From assembly GCA_964450265.1 (NCBI GenBank), contig CAYVCY010000019.1:1-22525 (forward strand): DNA of 22,525 bases, read 5' to 3'. The position numbers and the translations under genes are program-made. Position 1 is the stretch's first letter, and the number at the start of each line of letters is the position of its first letter. Positions 20,154 through 22,525 of the stretch are shown here, piece by piece. The stretch comes from JAEZJZ01 sp964450265. Lineage in GTDB: Bacteria > Bacillota > UBA994 > UBA5500. A model generated the notes under the pieces. That model saw only the letters and a list, made by a program, of their open reading frames with translations. It searched no databases and was not told the origin of the DNA.

Positions 20154-22525
20154 TTGACCAAGACGGGTGCACCAAAACAGGTCAGTTTCTTTCAGCTTGG
20201 TCGTCACCGTCTGGAATTGACCCAACATGTAGATGGCCTGATCTACCTGAATGCTTACACAGAGAATTTTCCGATCAGCTTGAGTGTGCTGGCCGCCGTT
20301 TATCCAGCAGGGGAAGCCCTGTTGCAGCTGCTGGGCAACCATGGGCATGCTAGCCCCGTCCCGCTGTCAGAGCTGGCTCTAGTGAAGTCCATCCTGGAGC
20401 AGGCAGCAGACCAGGGGATAGAGGTGCAGGTTGCCTCCACTGTCAACTGCTTACATCTACTGCCCTGGTCAGAGGCGCCAGGATTTATCTATCGCCGTCT
20501 AGCGGAGGGGCAGGGGCTGGAACGCCAACAGGGGGGCATTTATCAGGGCGACGGCTGGTTCTGCAGCGAGGAGGCCTATTGGCAACTACCAGACGTGAGC
20601 GAGTTTGACCATCTTTGGCTGGAAAAACAGGTTATTGCCACTGCCGAACTGGTGGAATTCCTCAGGGACATCCTGCCCGACTGGCAGAGTCGCAATTGGC
20701 GGATACAGTGTGATCTCTACTATTCCCGCGCTCCCCTGCAGACCTTCAAGGTTCGGTCGGTTGAGTCTGACCAGGTGCAGCTAGAAATTTCCTGGAACGG
20801 AGACGCGGATGATATCGAGACCGCTTCGGTCTTCCCCGGTCACGTGCTGCACCAGAATGCGGTGCGACCAGGCTTGGTGCCCGATAAATTGCGCGGACAG
20901 TTGAGCGACGATCGGGCGGTCCTTACCCTAGTGGGGACAGACATTCCTCTCTTTCTGCTGCAGCTGGGTGAAACGGAGGAACGACTGCTCATTGGTGACC
21001 GCCGGGTGCTGTTTGAGCAGCATCGGCTGTATAGTGGCCAGGGACACCTGCGCCTGGTGGTCCAGCGTGAGGAACTGCGCGGCATCGGCACGGTGCACGC
21101 AGTACCCACCTTTCAGGTGGACGACTTGAGCATTCCGGCGACCGAGGTTTCCGCCGAACTGGCCAGCGGGCGGGACTACCTGCATCTCAAGACAGGCTGG
21201 GTCAGCCGCCAGCAGGTGACTGAAGCCCAGATCGGACTGTTTGGCCGCGCAGATAACGGTTTTGCCTTGGACCCGATCAGCCTCACCCCGGCAGAACTGC
21301 TAGTGCCAGGCGCTCCGCGACTAAGAGGCCCCTGGGAAGACTTCAGCTACCCAGCCCTAGTTCCGCCGTTTGCAGGCAGCCAGCAGCAAACGGTTGGTGC
21401 TCAGCTGTCGTTTCTCACCCAATGGGGCTTGCCTGGGGGCATCCTGGGCACGGTTCACCGACATGGGGAGCATTTGACCGCCTTTCTGGAGAGCTTCGCA
21501 GGACAGCAGGCACAGAAGGCGAAGATCTTGATCGTCGGCACCAAGACAGTGCTGAACTACCTGGGCAGAATAACTGCACCGGGCTGGCTGCTGCGCTGGG
21601 ATCAACAGGCCCCGGAGATGGCGACCACCTGGAATCGGGCCGGAATAGTGGCCGTCACCCCCAACTGGTTGGACCAGGCTAGCGGCTTGGAGCAGATAGA
21701 TTGGGATATCCTCTGTCTAATCAATGTTGACTCTTTGATCAAGTCCCGTAACTCCACCTTGTTTCGACGCCTGAGCAGTCTCCATAAGCTGCTCTTCATC
21801 GGATTGTTTTCAGACCTTGGCTTCAGGCAACGCCAGGCTGCCCGAGTGGCCATCGGAGAGCTGATGGGCATTCAGGGGCTACCGCTACACTGCTGGCGTC
21901 TTCTGGTGCGAGATCCAGATCAACCGCCTGAGCAGATCGCGGTCGCAAGGCCTCGAGTTGTCTACGGAGCTCGAGATGGTCAATCGACAGCCGACACAGA
22001 ACCACGCTCCTACATTCTGATCCAGCATGCCAAGCAACTGGTAGAGGAGGCGTCCTACGTAGCTGAAAAGCTGCAGCGCAAGAGAGTGCTGCCGGTTCCT
22101 TACGTCGAATATTATGCCGTCCGACCCAGCATGAGTAACATGAACAACAAACAGTTTTCCTGGTACATATATTGGCGGCATCGAGTCCGCCAGGGTGAAT
22201 ACTTGGCTAGCGGGTTGGACTACATCACGCTCTTAGCTGCCGAGCTGCTCAATCAAATAGGGGTGAACAGTCCGCTGGAAGGTTATCAGGCACTGCACCG
22301 GCTTTGGACGCATTATCGGCAGGCTTTCCCCAGCTTGGATAACAGCATCCTCCACTGGTTAGTGGACTACCTGCTAGAAAATCGGTTGCCGATAGACCCG
22401 TTAGAGCCATATAGAGAAGCGTTGGAGCTGGGGGCGGCGGTCCCCGCGATCGACCTGCTGCTGCGGGAGCATGTGGGCCGCCCCTTCAAGGAGATCCCTT
22501 ATGGCCTGTTGGCTTGTCTTTCCGG
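20154..22525 (+). CDS. Large protein with degenerate SNF2-like ATPase region and TerB_N-like domain (3' end outside window)
   Basis: An open frame runs from TTG 20154 to the window end, giving 790 residues with no stop. GAGGTG (20142-20147) lies six bases before the start. The N-terminal 410 residues are unrecognised. Residues about 417-580 follow the layout of a SNF2-type helicase N-lobe. QLSFLTQWGLPGGILG matches the entry to motif I, but the Walker A GxGKT is replaced by TVHRHGEH. AKILIVGTKTVLNYLG matches the Ia region. LINVDSLIKSRNSTLFRRL stands where DEAQ..IKN is expected, and LLFIGLFSDLGF where LTGTP is expected. It should not hydrolyse ATP. Residues about 645-745 (VPYVEYYAVRPSMSN, WYIYWRHRVRQGEYLASGLD, WLVDYLLENRLP) resemble TerB_N, a domain of tellurite/stress-associated systems. 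The C-terminus lies beyond the window. A partner helicase next door is plausible but unseen. Confidence 0.75.
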   Translation, partial: MTKTGAPKQVSFFQLGRHRLELTQHVDGLIYLNAYTENFPISLSVLAAVYPAGEALLQLLGNHGHASPVPLSELALVKSILEQAADQGIEVQVASTVNCLHLLPWSEAPGFIYRRLAEGQGLERQQGGIYQGDGWFCSEEAYWQLPDVSEFDHLWLEKQVIATAELVEFLRDILPDWQSRNWRIQCDLYYSRAPLQTFKVRSVESDQVQLEISWNGDADDIETASVFPGHVLHQNAVRPGLVPDKLRGQLSDDRAVLTLVGTDIPLFLLQLGETEERLLIGDRRVLFEQHRLYSGQGHLRLVVQREELRGIGTVHAVPTFQVDDLSIPATEVSAELASGRDYLHLKTGWVSRQQVTEAQIGLFGRADNGFALDPISLTPAELLVPGAPRLRGPWEDFSYPALVPPFAGSQQQTVGAQLSFLTQWGLPGGILGTVHRHGEHLTAFLESFAGQQAQKAKILIVGTKTVLNYLGRITAPGWLLRWDQQAPEMATTWNRAGIVAVTPNWLDQASGLEQIDWDILCLINVDSLIKSRNSTLFRRLSSLHKLLFIGLFSDLGFRQRQAARVAIGELMGIQGLPLHCWRLLVRDPDQPPEQIAVARPRVVYGARDGQSTADTEPRSYILIQHAKQLVEEASYVAEKLQRKRVLPVPYVEYYAVRPSMSNMNNKQFSWYIYWRHRVRQGEYLASGLDYITLLAAELLNQIGVNSPLEGYQALHRLWTHYRQAFPSLDNSILHWLVDYLLENRLPIDPLEPYREALELGAAVPAIDLLLREHVGRPFKEIPYGLLACLS

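Overview
The window looks like a piece of an anaerobic, endospore-forming bacterium of the Bacillota (Clostridia-like) with moderately high G+C. This is inferred from a CotF-type spore coat protein, a DacF-type D,D-carboxypeptidase, a rubredoxin, a GlmL/MutL-type accessory ATPase, strong AGGAGG-like ribosome binding sites and frequent GTG or TTG starts. I cannot name a genus. No rRNA, tRNA or CRISPR array was seen.

Layout. Positions 1-2500: the 3' end of leuS, then a membrane-anchored D-Ala-D-Ala carboxypeptidase. 2672-4378 (minus): a zinc carboxypeptidase of family M14, divergent from a tight operon (4589-6736) of a class II aldolase, a PdxS-like protein and a PdxT glutaminase. 7100-7858 (minus): an intact REP-associated Y1 transposase (RAYT), with copies of one short palindromic repeat in the intergenic gaps around it. 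8096-11930: a GNAT acetyltransferase, a metal-dependent amidohydrolase, a two-module CotF-like protein and a 2H phosphoesterase. 12197-16547: a possible leader peptide coupled to a GlmL-type ATPase, two unrecognised proteins and a 58-residue ORF, in operon-like spacing. 16676-18079 (minus): a MATE transporter. 18463-19980: a rubredoxin (TTG start) followed by a two-HD, HD-GYP protein. From 20154 to the window end: the N-terminal 790 residues of a protein with what looks like a decayed SNF2-type ATPase region followed by a TerB_N-like domain.

Most notable: (1) the PdxS-like protein keeps the overall fold signature but lacks the three residues that do PLP-synthase chemistry (positions equivalent to B. 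subtilis Asp24, Lys81 and Lys149 are Ala, Ser and Ser). Its PdxT partner keeps a complete glutaminase triad, and a class II aldolase with intact metal ligands is co-transcribed. This could be a repurposed ammonia-channelling complex, or a pseudoenzyme subunit supporting a true PdxS elsewhere. (2) A RAYT/REP system: at least five copies plus one degenerate copy of one repeat family, two of them preceded by an extra hairpin. (3) A second family of dispersed hairpins at 9055-9162 and 18270-18440. (4) A GlmL operon with no visible mutase genes, with unrecognised partners and a short coupled leader ORF. (5) The SNF2-like/TerB_N protein with lost ATPase motifs.

All family calls are made by eye from motifs and remembered family sequences; no database search was run.
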